Shown: positions 21,976 to 29,780, counted from the stretch's first letter. The stretch: 64,000 nucleotides of DNA from Hanleya hanleyi (GCA_036873755.1 JAVTVY010020448.1:1-64000), one strand, 5' to 3'. The notes: a model not told the origin generated them from the letters alone. Numbers and translations are program-made.

Positions 21976-22305
21976 ATGAGCCGGACTGTACCTAAGAGTC
22001 AACCGAAGCTACCAGCAGCAACAAACAAGACCTCCCGGGGAAATGAAGAAGGAAACAACACCACCGTAGCCAAGATATCTACCACGACCAACCTTTGCCG
22101 GGAAAAACACAGACAGAAGCTCAAGAAGGAAGAGATGCAACAAAAACAAGAATTGACAGGCAGCGCTACCATCCCACCCGCCAACATCTTAAACCATCTA
22201 CCCATAAGTGATGAGGACCCCAATGATGTACAACAACACCTGTACCAAATAAGACGAGTGAGATACGGCTACACATACTTTTCAGTGAGCGATATGAGTG
22301 AGTAG
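21976..22305 (+). CDS. Small basic protein of unknown function
   Basis: I do not recognise a family. The frame is open from an ATG at 21910 (131 codons), but the TATA box at 21887-21893 puts the transcript start near 21917, so I prefer the next ATG at 21976 (109 codons). The product is rich in Lys, Arg, Thr and Gln in its first two-thirds (KPEEMQ-like helical charge around EKHRQKLKKEEMQQ) and ends in a more ordered tail with RRVRYGYTYFSVSD. It might bind nucleic acid, like small basic core proteins, but this is only composition. A perfect histone-type stem-loop lies 52 nt after the stop, and the promoter arm is shared with RING gene 1, so both are likely expressed together. Confidence 0.5.
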   Translation: MSRTVPKSQPKLPAATNKTSRGNEEGNNTTVAKISTTTNLCREKHRQKLKKEEMQQKQELTGSATIPPANILNHLPISDEDPNDVQQHLYQIRRVRYGYTYFSVSDMSE

Positions 22306-22356
22306 ACAGGACAACTCACCCCTGAAGAAAACAGGGAGAAAAAATTGAACTTCAAC

Positions 22357-22372
22357 GGCCCTTTTCAGGGCC
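22357..22372 (+). terminator. Histone-type 3' stem-loop after the basic gene
   Basis: GGCCCTTTTCAGGGCC: a perfect 6-bp stem with the canonical UUUC loop, preceded by CAAC and followed by AACCCA. CGAAAGAGAGCTTCTAAC starts 13 nt later and resembles the histone downstream element that pairs with U7 snRNA. Both halves of a metazoan replication-dependent histone 3' end are present. Confidence 0.75.
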
Positions 22373-22506
22373 AACCCATTACTATCGAAAGAGAGCTTCT
22401 AACTTTGGCACAAATTCAAATCACAGGTCCTTCATCATCCCCTTTTTTTATTCTATAGTACTAGCAAACTGCAACACCAAAAAAACAATCCCTGCCCGAT
22501 ATTAAC

Positions 22507-22522
22507 GGTTCTTTTCAGGACC
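22507..22522 (+). terminator. Second histone-type stem-loop, orphan
   Basis: GGTTCTTTTCAGGACC: a 6-bp stem with one G-T wobble and a UUUC loop. No good purine-rich element follows and no separate gene lies directly before it. Probably a decaying copy left by repeat shuffling. Confidence 0.55.
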
Positions 22523-22559
22523 AATCTCCTACTTTGAAACACATAAGTTTTTTTTTAAT

Positions 22560-22960
22560 CGGCATAACAGCACAGGGGCTTGGACTAGAAAAGAGGGGAA
22601 AGGGGAGGGGAAGTGTTTTTGTATGATTGTCGATATTTGTCACTGTCGTTGACGACCCTGTGCGACATATTACATCGGTAAAAGGAATAACATTACAGCC
22701 CGAAATCATAACGGACTGAAATTATTCAACCAGCACAGGGGCTTGGGACTAGAAAGAGAGAGGGGAGAGGGGTTGGTGTTATATTTTTTTTATTTTTTGT
22801 GCTTTTTCAGTTTTTATGATTGCCGATATTTGTCACTGTCGTTGACGACCCAACCGAATCATAACGGACTGAAATTATTCAACCAGCACAGGGGCTTGGG
22901 ACTAGAAAGAGTGGGGGAGGGGGTTGGTGTTCTATTTTTTTTTATTTTTGTGCTTGTTGT
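22560..22960 (-). repeat. Three copies of the CAAGCCCCTGTGCTGG downstream block
   Basis: Inverted to 26158-26295, the block (CACAGGGGCTTGGGACTAG on the plus strand) recurs near 22570, 22735 and 22890, each with GA-rich and AT-rich tails. It is the shared 3' flank of the RING genes. Confidence 0.75.
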
Positions 22961-22990
22961 TAGAAGTTTTCCCTTTCGGAAAGATAAAGT

Positions 22991-23006
22991 GGTTCTGAAA
23001 AGAACC
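22991..23006 (-). terminator. Histone-type 3' stem-loop after RING gene 1
   Basis: On the minus strand GGTTCTTTTCAGAACC, a perfect 6-bp stem with a UUUC loop, preceded by the canonical CCAAA. It is 18 nt past the stop codon. CCGAAAGGGAAAACTTC follows as the purine-rich downstream element. Confidence 0.8.
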
Positions 23007-23024
23007 TTTGGAATATGTAAGCGA

Positions 23025-23936
23025 TTACATCGTTGGGGGCAGGTGACGTTGTCTTCTCACAGTACAGACCGGGCATACCAAGGCTATGAATTCACACACT
23101 AGGGGTTTGTAATCGTCCGGACACTCTGGTATTTGGGCATGTTGATGTATACAAGCTACACACAAAGCCTGATGCCCACATGGGAAAATAGCGTATTTCG
23201 CAAAGTGGTTACAACATTTCACGCAGCGTAAATAGGAGGCTGCTTGGCATTCTGTGTTGGCTGCCAGTGTTGTTGTTGTTGTTATTAGGGAAGCGTAGTG
23301 GATCACGTCTTCGTTTTCTTTTTTGTTTATTTTTCTTGTGTTCTCTCTAATTCTGTTTTTCCTTGCGTCTTTCCTATTTGTTCTGGTATCTTTCCTATTT
23401 GTTCTGGTGTCTTTCCTGTTTTTCCTTGAGTCTTTCCTGCTTCTTGAATCTTTTCTTGAATCTTTTCTTTTTTCGGTTACTGTGGTTTTTAAGTCTTTCC
23501 TCTTCTCCTCATCTTGTCCTTCTTCTTCTGTGTCTGTTTGACCATCTTGTGTTTCATCATCATCATCATCATCATCTGTTTCTTCTTGTACCGTTTGTCC
23601 TGCTTTTTCTTTAGCTTGAGGGCTTTGTTGTTGTTTCAACATAGCTTCTAGCACGCGGTCCATGTCGTCAAAACGTTGGTATTGGACTGTGGTAAGATCC
23701 GGTGTCGCTGCTGGGGGGTGACTAATATGCGTTGTGGCTGCTGGGGGGTCACTAAGATGCGGTGTCGCTCCTAGGGGGTGTTGATTAGGATGGTGCTGGG
23801 GTTCGTCTTTAAATAAGTCTTCCATTATAGCATCCAACCATGGCTCGTCATGTACCATATTAATGATGTTGCCGAGTTGTACTTGATCATGATTTGTGAT
23901 GTCAATATCCATGATTTCAGCCAGGGATGACTCCAT
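23025..23936 (-). CDS. RING-finger protein 1 (acidic/basic linker, C-terminal RING)
   Basis: Likely E3 ubiquitin ligase. The frame opens at 23963, but TATTTATA at 23985-23992 (TATAAATA on the minus strand) puts the transcript start near 23960, so the ATG at 23936 is preferred; its context AGTCATGGAGTCATC is shared with an internal ATG in the CARD-PC4 gene. With this start the protein has 303 residues. Order: short acidic N-terminus, Pro/Ala/Thr repeats (DPPAAT), an Asp run, repeated RKDSRK and NRKDTRT charge repeats, then a RING over about the last 66 residues: CVKCC, FPCGHQALCVAC, CPVC. The RING resembles those of IAP-type proteins, but I see no BIR. Histone-type 3' end follows. Paralogue of the gene at 25425. 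Confidence 0.82.
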   Translation of the reverse strand: MESSLAEIMDIDITNHDQVQLGNIINMVHDEPWLDAIMEDLFKDEPQHHPNQHPLGATPHLSDPPAATTHISHPPAATPDLTTVQYQRFDDMDRVLEAMLKQQQSPQAKEKAGQTVQEETDDDDDDDETQDGQTDTEEEGQDEEKRKDLKTTVTEKRKDSRKDSRSRKDSRKNRKDTRTNRKDTRTNRKDARKNRIRENTRKINKKENEDVIHYASLITTTTTLAANTECQAASYLRCVKCCNHFAKYAIFPCGHQALCVACIHQHAQIPECPDDYKPLVCEFIALVCPVCTVRRQRHLPPTM

Positions 23937-23984
23937 GACTGGACTCTTGAAAAGCTTCTGCACGTCCAGTAAAATACTGCGCGC

Positions 23985-23992
23985 TATTTATA
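23985..23992 (-). promoter_or_regulatory. TATA box of RING gene 1
   Basis: TATAAATA on the minus strand at the inner edge of the 24003-24375 arm; sets the likely start site near 23960. Confidence 0.6.
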
Positions 23993-24002
23993 AAAATTGC
24001 GC

Positions 24003-24375
24003 GGACCGCGTCGAAATCGTTATATTTTTTTTGTCTACAATTACGCTGCAGAAATATTTTTGTGTTTCTTTTCCAATTTTAAACCCGTGTGATTTTGCAA
24101 TAAATGCGAGTGCACGTATAAATTTTATTTCAAGTTGAACTGGGACAACTCATGGTGTAGCATTTAAAAATTTAGCACGGTAGCGATAGACTAAGCCACT
24201 ATTTTAATGATTTTATCGATTTTTAGACGCGTAACGTTATGGTGCGGTAGTGTGGAAAACCCGGTACACTGGAAATAAATCGGTTTTCCTGGGTAAAAAT
24301 ACGTCAAGTATGTTGCTCACAGCCTTATAATGTCACCGTGAAAATTGTAGCTGGTTTATCGAAAGAAAACTATGA
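24003..24375 (-). repeat. Promoter-bearing inverted arm, right
   Basis: Inverted partner of 21514-21893, pointing at RING gene 1. A shortened third copy is at about 24735-24900. Confidence 0.8.
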
Positions 24376-25230
24376 AATTTTTATCCTTGGGGCTACGGTA
24401 ACACAGCACTATACAGTGTGCAAGCAAAAATGTGAGTACAGCTATGGGTGTCAAATGGGAAAAATTTCCTAGTTTTTTTTCTTTTCGATAAACATGCTGC
24501 AGTGAACTCACATTTATTGCAAAAAAAAATGAGCCCGTTTTAAAGTTGGAAAAATAAAACAAATTTTTTTAGCAGATACCATCATCTTGCACCCACTCAC
24601 ACCGGCCGCCATCTTAAACCCACCACCACCAACCACAAGGCGCCATCTTAAACCTACCACCACCAACCACAAGGCGCCATCTTAAACCCACCACCACCAA
24701 CCACAAGCCGTGATCTTAAATTTTTTGTGCTCACTTACGCTGGACAAAATATTTTTGTGTTTCTTTTCCAAAAACCCGGTACACTGGAAATAAATCGGTT
24801 TTCCTGGGTAAAAATACGTCAAGTATGTTGCTCACAGCCTTATAATGTCACCGTGAAAATTGTAGCTGGTTTATCGAAAGAAAACTATGAAATTTTTATC
24901 CTTGGGGCTACGGTAACACAGCACTATAGAGTGTGCAAGCAAAAATGTGAGTACAGCTATGGGTGTCAAATGGGGAAAATTTCCTAGTTTTTTTTCTTTT
25001 CGATAAACATGCTGCAGTGAACTCACATTTATGCAAAAAAAAATGAGCCCCGTTTTAAAGTTGGAAAAATAAAACACAATTTTTTTTAGCAGATACCATC
25101 ATCTTGCACCCACTCACACCGTCCGCCATCTTAAACCCACCACCACCAACCACAAGCCGCCATCTTAAACCCACCACCACCAACCACAAGGCGCCATCTT
25201 AAACCCACCACCACCAACCACAAGCCACCT
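24257..25230 (+). repeat. Two ~510-bp direct repeats, each ending in YY1-type units
   Basis: About 24257-24735 and about 24772-25230 share AACCCGGTACACTGGAAATA, CCTTGGGGCTACGGTAACAC and CAGATACCATCATCTTGCAC and each finishes with three CCGCCATCTT or CGCCATCTT units like those of the TIRs. Internal TIR-like DNA suggests nested ends of relatives or end-to-middle gene conversion. Confidence 0.75.
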
Positions 25231-25234
25231 AGAC

Positions 25235-25242
25235 TATAAATA
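25235..25242 (+). promoter_or_regulatory. TATA box of RING gene 2
   Basis: TATAAATA directly after the YY1-type units. The first ATG downstream (25280) lies in another frame from the RING frame. Confidence 0.6.
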
Positions 25243-25424
25243 ACGCGTAGTATGTTGCCATTTATTCACAACTACAATCATGGGTACAAGACGAAGACTT
25301 CACCGACCCTAGAGACCCTAGAGAACCTAGAGAACACAGAGACGTGATTACGAGTGGAGATGAACATAACGATGGTGGAGTGGCAATAATTACAAGCTTT
25401 CAGCAGGTTATTGCCGACGAAACG

Positions 25425-26036
25425 ATGACACGGCGAAGTGCAGAACAACTGGAAGAGCTACGGAGGGAGGTAGTGGAAGAAGATGCGAGGTTGATAAGAC
25501 AGCGAATTCAAGAGCAAGACCAAGAAATCAGGAGGGTGGTGATGGAAGAAGATCAGGATATAACTGATGAAGAAGAAGAACTCCCCTGGTTAAACAGTAA
25601 CAGACCTCCAACAAATACAACGGCTACGCAAACTCCGATTTTAACGACGTCCGCTTGCCAAACAACGTCCGCTACCGAAACAACAACAACAACAACACCA
25701 TCACCACCATGCTCTTGGGCCGAGGTAACACGCCTGAACGAGGAGATTAATCACATGAGACAAGACATGGATCAAATGGACGTTATGATTTCAAAACAAG
25801 AAGAGGACCTACAGAAGGAACAAAGTAAATCAAACTGCAGCGTCTGTACAGACGAGGAAACACAGTACGCCCTATTTCCGTGCGGGCATTTATGCCTATG
25901 TGAAGAATGCTGGGTGACGCTAACATGTATAGGGGACGTGTGCCACTGCGCTGAAACGGACGAACAGCATTTAAAGATCAAGTGTCCCGTGTGTAGGAAG
26001 CAGGTGGCCGGGGTAAAGAGAATTTACCGCTGCTAA
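25425..26036 (+). CDS. RING-finger protein 2 (C-terminal RING)
   Basis: Likely E3 ubiquitin ligase. First in-frame ATG is at 25425 (203 residues); the same frame is open back to 25251 without ATG, and the promoter-proximal ATG at 25280 is one frame off and ends after ten codons. So either translation starts at 25425 or a small indel has damaged the 5' end. The N-terminal half is charged and helical (EELRREVVEEDAR..., likely coiled coil), then a Thr-rich linker, a second helical stretch (LNEEINHMRQDMDQMD), and a RING over the last 66 residues: CSVC, FPCGHLCLCEEC, CPVCRK, with an extra Cys/His-rich loop (CIGDVCHC). Closest in style to IAP-type RINGs. A histone-type stem-loop lies 26 nt after the stop. 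Confidence 0.8.
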   Translation: MTRRSAEQLEELRREVVEEDARLIRQRIQEQDQEIRRVVMEEDQDITDEEEELPWLNSNRPPTNTTATQTPILTTSACQTTSATETTTTTTPSPPCSWAEVTRLNEEINHMRQDMDQMDVMISKQEEDLQKEQSKSNCSVCTDEETQYALFPCGHLCLCEECWVTLTCIGDVCHCAETDEQHLKIKCPVCRKQVAGVKRIYRC

Positions 26037-26062
26037 AACAAGTGTCGTAACACTTTTCCAAA

Positions 26063-26078
26063 GGCTGTTTTTACAGCC
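26063..26078 (+). terminator. Histone-type 3' stem-loop after RING gene 2
   Basis: GGCTGTTTTTACAGCC: a perfect 6-bp stem with a UUUU loop, preceded by CCAAA and followed by ACCCCA, both canonical. CCGAAAGGGAAAACTTC lies 12 nt downstream and is identical to the element after RING gene 1. Confidence 0.8.
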
Positions 26079-26104
26079 ACCCCATCTTTCCGAAAGGGAA
26101 AACT

Positions 26105-26595
26105 TCTAACAACAAGCACAAAAAATAAAAAAAAATAGAACACCAACCCCCTCCCCCACTCTTTCTAGTCCCAAGCCCCTGTGCTGGTTGAATAATTTCA
26201 GTCCGAAATAAAAAAATAAAAAAATAGAACACCAACCCCCTCCCCCACTCTTTCTAGTCCCAAGCCCCTGTGCTGGTTGAATAATTTCAGTCCGAAATAA
26301 TATGGAATGTCTATCGGCTTGAGGGGGCATCTGCTAATAACGTCATAGGCCGGTGAAGCATCTGGATATGATTTCAATGTTGCCTTCGCACCCCCCTGTG
26401 AGCGAATTCTTAATTGTTACAGTCCAAGCACAAATGACACGCAGATGTAGCGTCGCAAATGTTCTGAAGTATATTTATCTTGGAGCCTACAAAATTGCAT
26501 TGTAATCTCAATTGAATTATTTTCTAGAACAGGGTACGGGTACGATACGATACGAATTTTATTACGATGAAATAACGGACTGAAATTATTCATTT
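26105..26595 (+). repeat. Downstream block and right inner inverted arm
   Basis: Two direct copies of ATAGAACACCAACCCCCTCC with CCCAAGCCCCTGTGCTGGTT (about 26140-26210 and 26225-26298), then about 290 bp inverted to 20920-21222. The 3' flank of RING gene 2 thus matches that of RING gene 1. Confidence 0.75.
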
Positions 26596-27044
26596 TAAAA
26601 AAAAAATTTAAAAAAATTAAAAAAAAATGAACACTAACAAACCATTTTTTTTAATTTTCTACTATTTTTATTAACACAAATAGAATGAACGTGTTCACCA
26701 GGGTATTGAATTTAATACAATTATACGCTATGAAGCCGCTTCAATGCACAATGAACATAAAATGAACATAGTGTAAGAATACGTGAGGAGAGAAGCCGTA
26801 TTTTCAGCTTGAGCAAGACTGGCAGATGATAATGTCTGAATGTTCCAATGCAATAAGACTTGAAAATGCTGAATATTTATACAACAAGACAATAGAATGA
26901 ACGTCTTCAACTCTGAGTATTGAATTTTAATACAATTAACAGTCAAAAACTCTGAGTATTGAATTTTTAATACAATTATACGCTCTCAAGGCGCTTCAAT
27001 GAACGTGTAGGAATACGGTAAATGTTTTTCAACACCACACTTGT
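26596..27044. other. AT-rich spacer with short direct repeats
   Basis: GAATGAACGT..TTC with GTATTGAATTTTAATACAAT recurs near 26690, 26895 and 26955. Minus-strand AATAAA-type signal near 26668-26673 could serve the right-end gene. No frame of note. Confidence 0.45.
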
Positions 27045-27253
27045 TCAATATTTCTGCAACAAGACTTGTTTGAACTCATCATCGTCTTTCCGCCCCTGGT
27101 GCACGTAGATATAGGTAGCAATCTCTTCACGTGGAATTCTGGGAGCGCAGGCAGCTTCCAACGCCAGGGCAATTTGCTCCTCGGTGACGGTGTGTGGTGC
27201 CTCAGTGATGAGCGCGTATGAGGGTACACTACTGTCCACACACGTATGCATGT
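27045..27253 (-). other. Coding-like frame overlapping and extending the CARD-PC4 gene
   Basis: In another minus frame a 136-codon frame (27045-27455) overlaps the end of the CARD-PC4 frame and runs on ~70 codons beyond its stop. The extension looks protein-like (EEQIALALEAACAPRIPREE, then YIYVHQGRKDDDEF). It may be the original C-terminus separated by a frameshift, or a second exon. Undecided from one sequence. Confidence 0.35.
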
Positions 27254-28318
27254 TTATCGGACTGTTGTTCCCACAGCCTGCACATGCTTGGGTACGCAAA
27301 AGTCGAATGCGAGGTCTGATAAGATCCAGGACTGATAAGCCAGGGCTTGACGAATTGTACCTGTGAGACTCTGCAACTTCCGCCACGCCGTTATTTTCAA
27401 GGTGACACCCTGAGGACAAGGAACACGCTCTTGCGTATCTAACCTCATTTTCCATTTACGGATATGCACCAGGAGCTGGTCGTTGAAATAGGCACAGCTG
27501 ACAAAGATGTCGTCACCCACATAAAATTTCGCTTCGTCACCCCCCTGGTCGCGAATAACCGCATCGATGGCGTAATCATGGGTCTCCAGTTTTTGCCAGG
27601 TGTCGAAGGTCAAGGCAATATGCCTAGCGGGTCTGTCGTTATAAGCCGGTGCGTTAAAATGCACTTCTTCGTCTTTGACACTCACAGTTAAATAGGCTGA
27701 GAGCTCCCAAATGTCCGTGTGGGCTGCCTGGTAGGCCTGCTGGATAATGTTATTGATATCCTGCACAGACATAGGAAGTTGCACCTCTTCTTTCACAGGC
27801 TCAGGCACTTGCTGGGGTACTGGCTGAAGCACTTGCTCAGGTATTTCCAAAGGTGTTAGCCGGGGTCGTTTGGGTCGTGCACCGCGTTTGGCAGGTGTAC
27901 GCTCTGGGGTAGTGTGCGTGGCTAACATATCATCATCTTGTATAACGTGGGTTTCAAGTAGATCTGCTAGTTCTTCATTTTCCGTCTTCTTCAACCCCTC
28001 CACGAAGGCTAGAAATGCATAGGGGGTAGAGCGCACTAGACCATCGATGAGGGCTCTGTTTTGTGCTGAAGTGGTTTTCTGAGCCATGATATCTTCGACA
28101 TGCTGTTTCAGAAGTATGTTTTCCTCCAAAAGCAAATCACATAATTCGGCCACATGCTGCATCTCATCAATGAGGCGAACACGGTTCTTTCGAAGCTTCA
28201 CTAAAAATGATGACTCCATGACTATGGGCTCAGGCTGATGAGCAACTGCTACGGTGTAAAAGTCTGGTGAATTTGCACTGGTAAAATTAAAAAAAGTAAA
28301 AGGTTCTCCACAGCTCAT
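27254..28318 (-). CDS. CARD plus PC4-like protein (right-end gene)
   Basis: A 354-residue product from the first ATG after the TIR promoter (28318). Residues about 34-120 match a caspase-recruitment domain: LVKLRKNRVRLIDEM, then LCDLLLEENILLKQHVEDI, then AFLAFVEGLKKTENEELADLL. A Pro-rich linker with a basic NLS-like PAKRGARPKRPR follows. The C-terminal half resembles the ssDNA-binding coactivator PC4: residues about 264-318, FYVGDDIFVSC, LLVHIRKWK, GVTLKITAWRKL; a weaker PC4-like half (HIALTFDTWQKL) lies before it at about 205-245. PC4-like proteins suit DNA replication or transcription; a CARD suits contact with caspase, MAVS- or NOD-type partners. A second in-frame ATG at 28219 (MESS) shares its context with RING gene 1. 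It is transcribed inward from the right TIR and mirrors the polymerase. Confidence 0.8.
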   Translation of the reverse strand: MSCGEPFTFFNFTSANSPDFYTVAVAHQPEPIVMESSFLVKLRKNRVRLIDEMQHVAELCDLLLEENILLKQHVEDIMAQKTTSAQNRALIDGLVRSTPYAFLAFVEGLKKTENEELADLLETHVIQDDDMLATHTTPERTPAKRGARPKRPRLTPLEIPEQVLQPVPQQVPEPVKEEVQLPMSVQDINNIIQQAYQAAHTDIWELSAYLTVSVKDEEVHFNAPAYNDRPARHIALTFDTWQKLETHDYAIDAVIRDQGGDEAKFYVGDDIFVSCAYFNDQLLVHIRKWKMRLDTQERVPCPQGVTLKITAWRKLQSLTGTIRQALAYQSWILSDLAFDFCVPKHVQAVGTTVR

Positions 28319-28460
28319 ACAAACAGGCAAGCAGGCTGGCTGGCTGGCTAGAAGTGAAGCAGGCTAGAGGTGAAGCAGGCAGGCAGGCTGGTCAGGTCAG
28401 GTAAGTCAGAGTGCTCCGCAGGGTAGTGCAATGAATACACCCCACCCCTAAAAATCGCCT

Positions 28461-28469
28461 CCTTTTATA
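28461..28469 (-). promoter_or_regulatory. TATA box for the CARD-PC4 gene
   Basis: TATAAAAGG on the minus strand, the inverted twin of 14959-14967; the 5' leader to ATG 28318 is ~115 nt and has no earlier ATG. Confidence 0.75.
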
Positions 28470-28487
28470 CGTTTTTCTACAATCCGC

Positions 28488-29080
28488 CATCTTAAACCCA
28501 CCACCACCAATCACAAGCCGCCATCTTAAACCCACCACCACCAACCACAAGCCGCCATCTTAAACCCACCACCACCAACCACACAGCCGCCATCTTAAAC
28601 CCACCACCACCAACCACACAGCCGCCATCTTAAACCCACCACCACCAACCACACAGCCGCCATCTTAAACCCACCACCCCCAACCACACAGCCGCCATCT
28701 TAAACCCACCACCACCAACCACACAGCCGCCATCTTAAACCCACCACCACCAACCACACAGCCGCCATCTTAAACCCACCACCACCAACCACACAGCCGC
28801 CATCTTAAACCCACCACCACCAACCACAAGCCGCCATCTTAAACCCACCACCACCAACCACAAGCCGCCATCTTAAACCCACCACCACCAACCACAAGCC
28901 GCCATCTTAAACCCACCACCACCAACCACATCTTAGCCGCCATCTTAAGCCGCCATCTTAAACCCACCACCACCAACCACAAGCCGCCATCTTAAACCCA
29001 CCACCACCAACCACAAGCCGCCATCTTAAACCCACCACCACCAACCACAAGCCGCCATCTTAAACCCACCACCACCAACC
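28488..29080 (-). repeat. Minisatellite with ~18 YY1-type motifs (right TIR)
   Basis: Units read GCCGCCATCTTAAACCCACC and ACCACCAACCACA on the plus strand. About 18 CCGCCATCTT motifs by eye, two of them back-to-back near 28938-28955. Confidence 0.85.
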
Positions 29081-29117
29081 ACAACACATGCGCACACCGC
29101 ACCAAAACAGGTCGCTG

Positions 29118-29147
29118 TGACGTCACAAAAGGTTCTGCGCATGCGCA
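29118..29147. promoter_or_regulatory. CRE-type and NRF1-type palindromes in right TIR
   Basis: TGACGTCA at 29118-29125 and TGCGCATGCGCA at 29136-29147, same spacing as in the left TIR. Confidence 0.6.
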
Positions 29148-29187
29148 GTGAAGCGCCAATGCGTGTATCTGCTCTTACATTACTACT

Positions 29188-29193
29188 CATGTA
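29188..29193 (+). repeat. Target-site duplication CATGTA (right)
   Basis: Equal to 14313-14318. Confidence 0.9.
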
Positions 29194-29527
29194 CATACTT
29201 GACGTCCTACAATGGGCAGGTGCGTGAGATACGGAGTGGAAACCGCAATAAGATTCGCGTAAGCCTACATATGCGCAAGAGAAAAATATCAGCACACCGA
29301 TGGAGTGTTAATTTCCTTTTGATATGTGTGCGTTGATAACATGGTATCAATAGCGGAGGATTTGGTAATTGTGAAGAACTGTTGGTCGACCGAAACGTCG
29401 CGAGAAATGTCTAAGAGAACACTGAATTAGGAGAATGTGGAACTTGATTAGATAATGGCGAAAGAAGCTATCATACATTGAACATTTTCATCCCCAGTAT
29501 AGATGTGTCGCCTCTTCTATCTCCAAG

Positions 29528-29780
29528 TTGCTGTTGCTTCAATGCATTTTGCTGAGAAGCAACAGAACTTCATAATGTAATATCTAGCACAGTAATATCA
29601 CTTGTCTTTATTGCATCATGTGAGCGTCCCTGTCTATATATCTTGCGTGCTGGGTCGCTGAAGGGTGTCTGGTTCCATGCTCCTGCAGGAACGCAACTTG
29701 GCTGGGTGGTGCTTAGTTGGTTCGTCGCGATATAGCTGAAATATTGTTGAAAGCGACATTCAGTTATATTCACTCGCTAT
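29528..29780 (+). mobile_element. SINE-like element, copy B
   Basis: Same family and strand as 6427-6715; internally shorter, with the same hairpin start and GATATAGCTGAAATATTG tail. Confidence 0.6.

Larger units (their letters stand above)
14319..29187. mobile_element. Polinton/Maverick-type (adintovirus-like) element, 14.87 kb
   Basis: The ends are exact inverted copies beginning AGTAGTAATGTAAGAGC, that is 5'-AG ... CT-3', flanked by a perfect 6-bp duplication. Inside are a protein-primed-type family B DNA polymerase and an adenovirus-type protease, two hallmark Polinton genes. Also present are CARD-PC4, two RING genes and a basic protein. Not seen: retroviral-type integrase, FtsK/HerA-like packaging ATPase, double-jelly-roll major capsid or minor capsid. 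The middle (about 19.8-26.6 kb) is built of inverted and direct repeats, so core genes may have been lost or replaced there. Intact large frames and unbroken ends suggest a recent insertion. It may be non-autonomous and use integrase and capsid from relatives (inference). Confidence 0.93.
28374..29187 (-). repeat. Right terminal inverted repeat, ~0.81 kb
   Basis: Inverted match of 14319-15050, longer by extra minisatellite units. Ends CT at 29187 next to CATGTA. Confidence 0.92.

Noticed and set aside
23323..23614. Phe/Leu/Ser-rich plus frames
   Set aside because: Antisense to the Lys/Arg/Asp repeats of RING gene 1.
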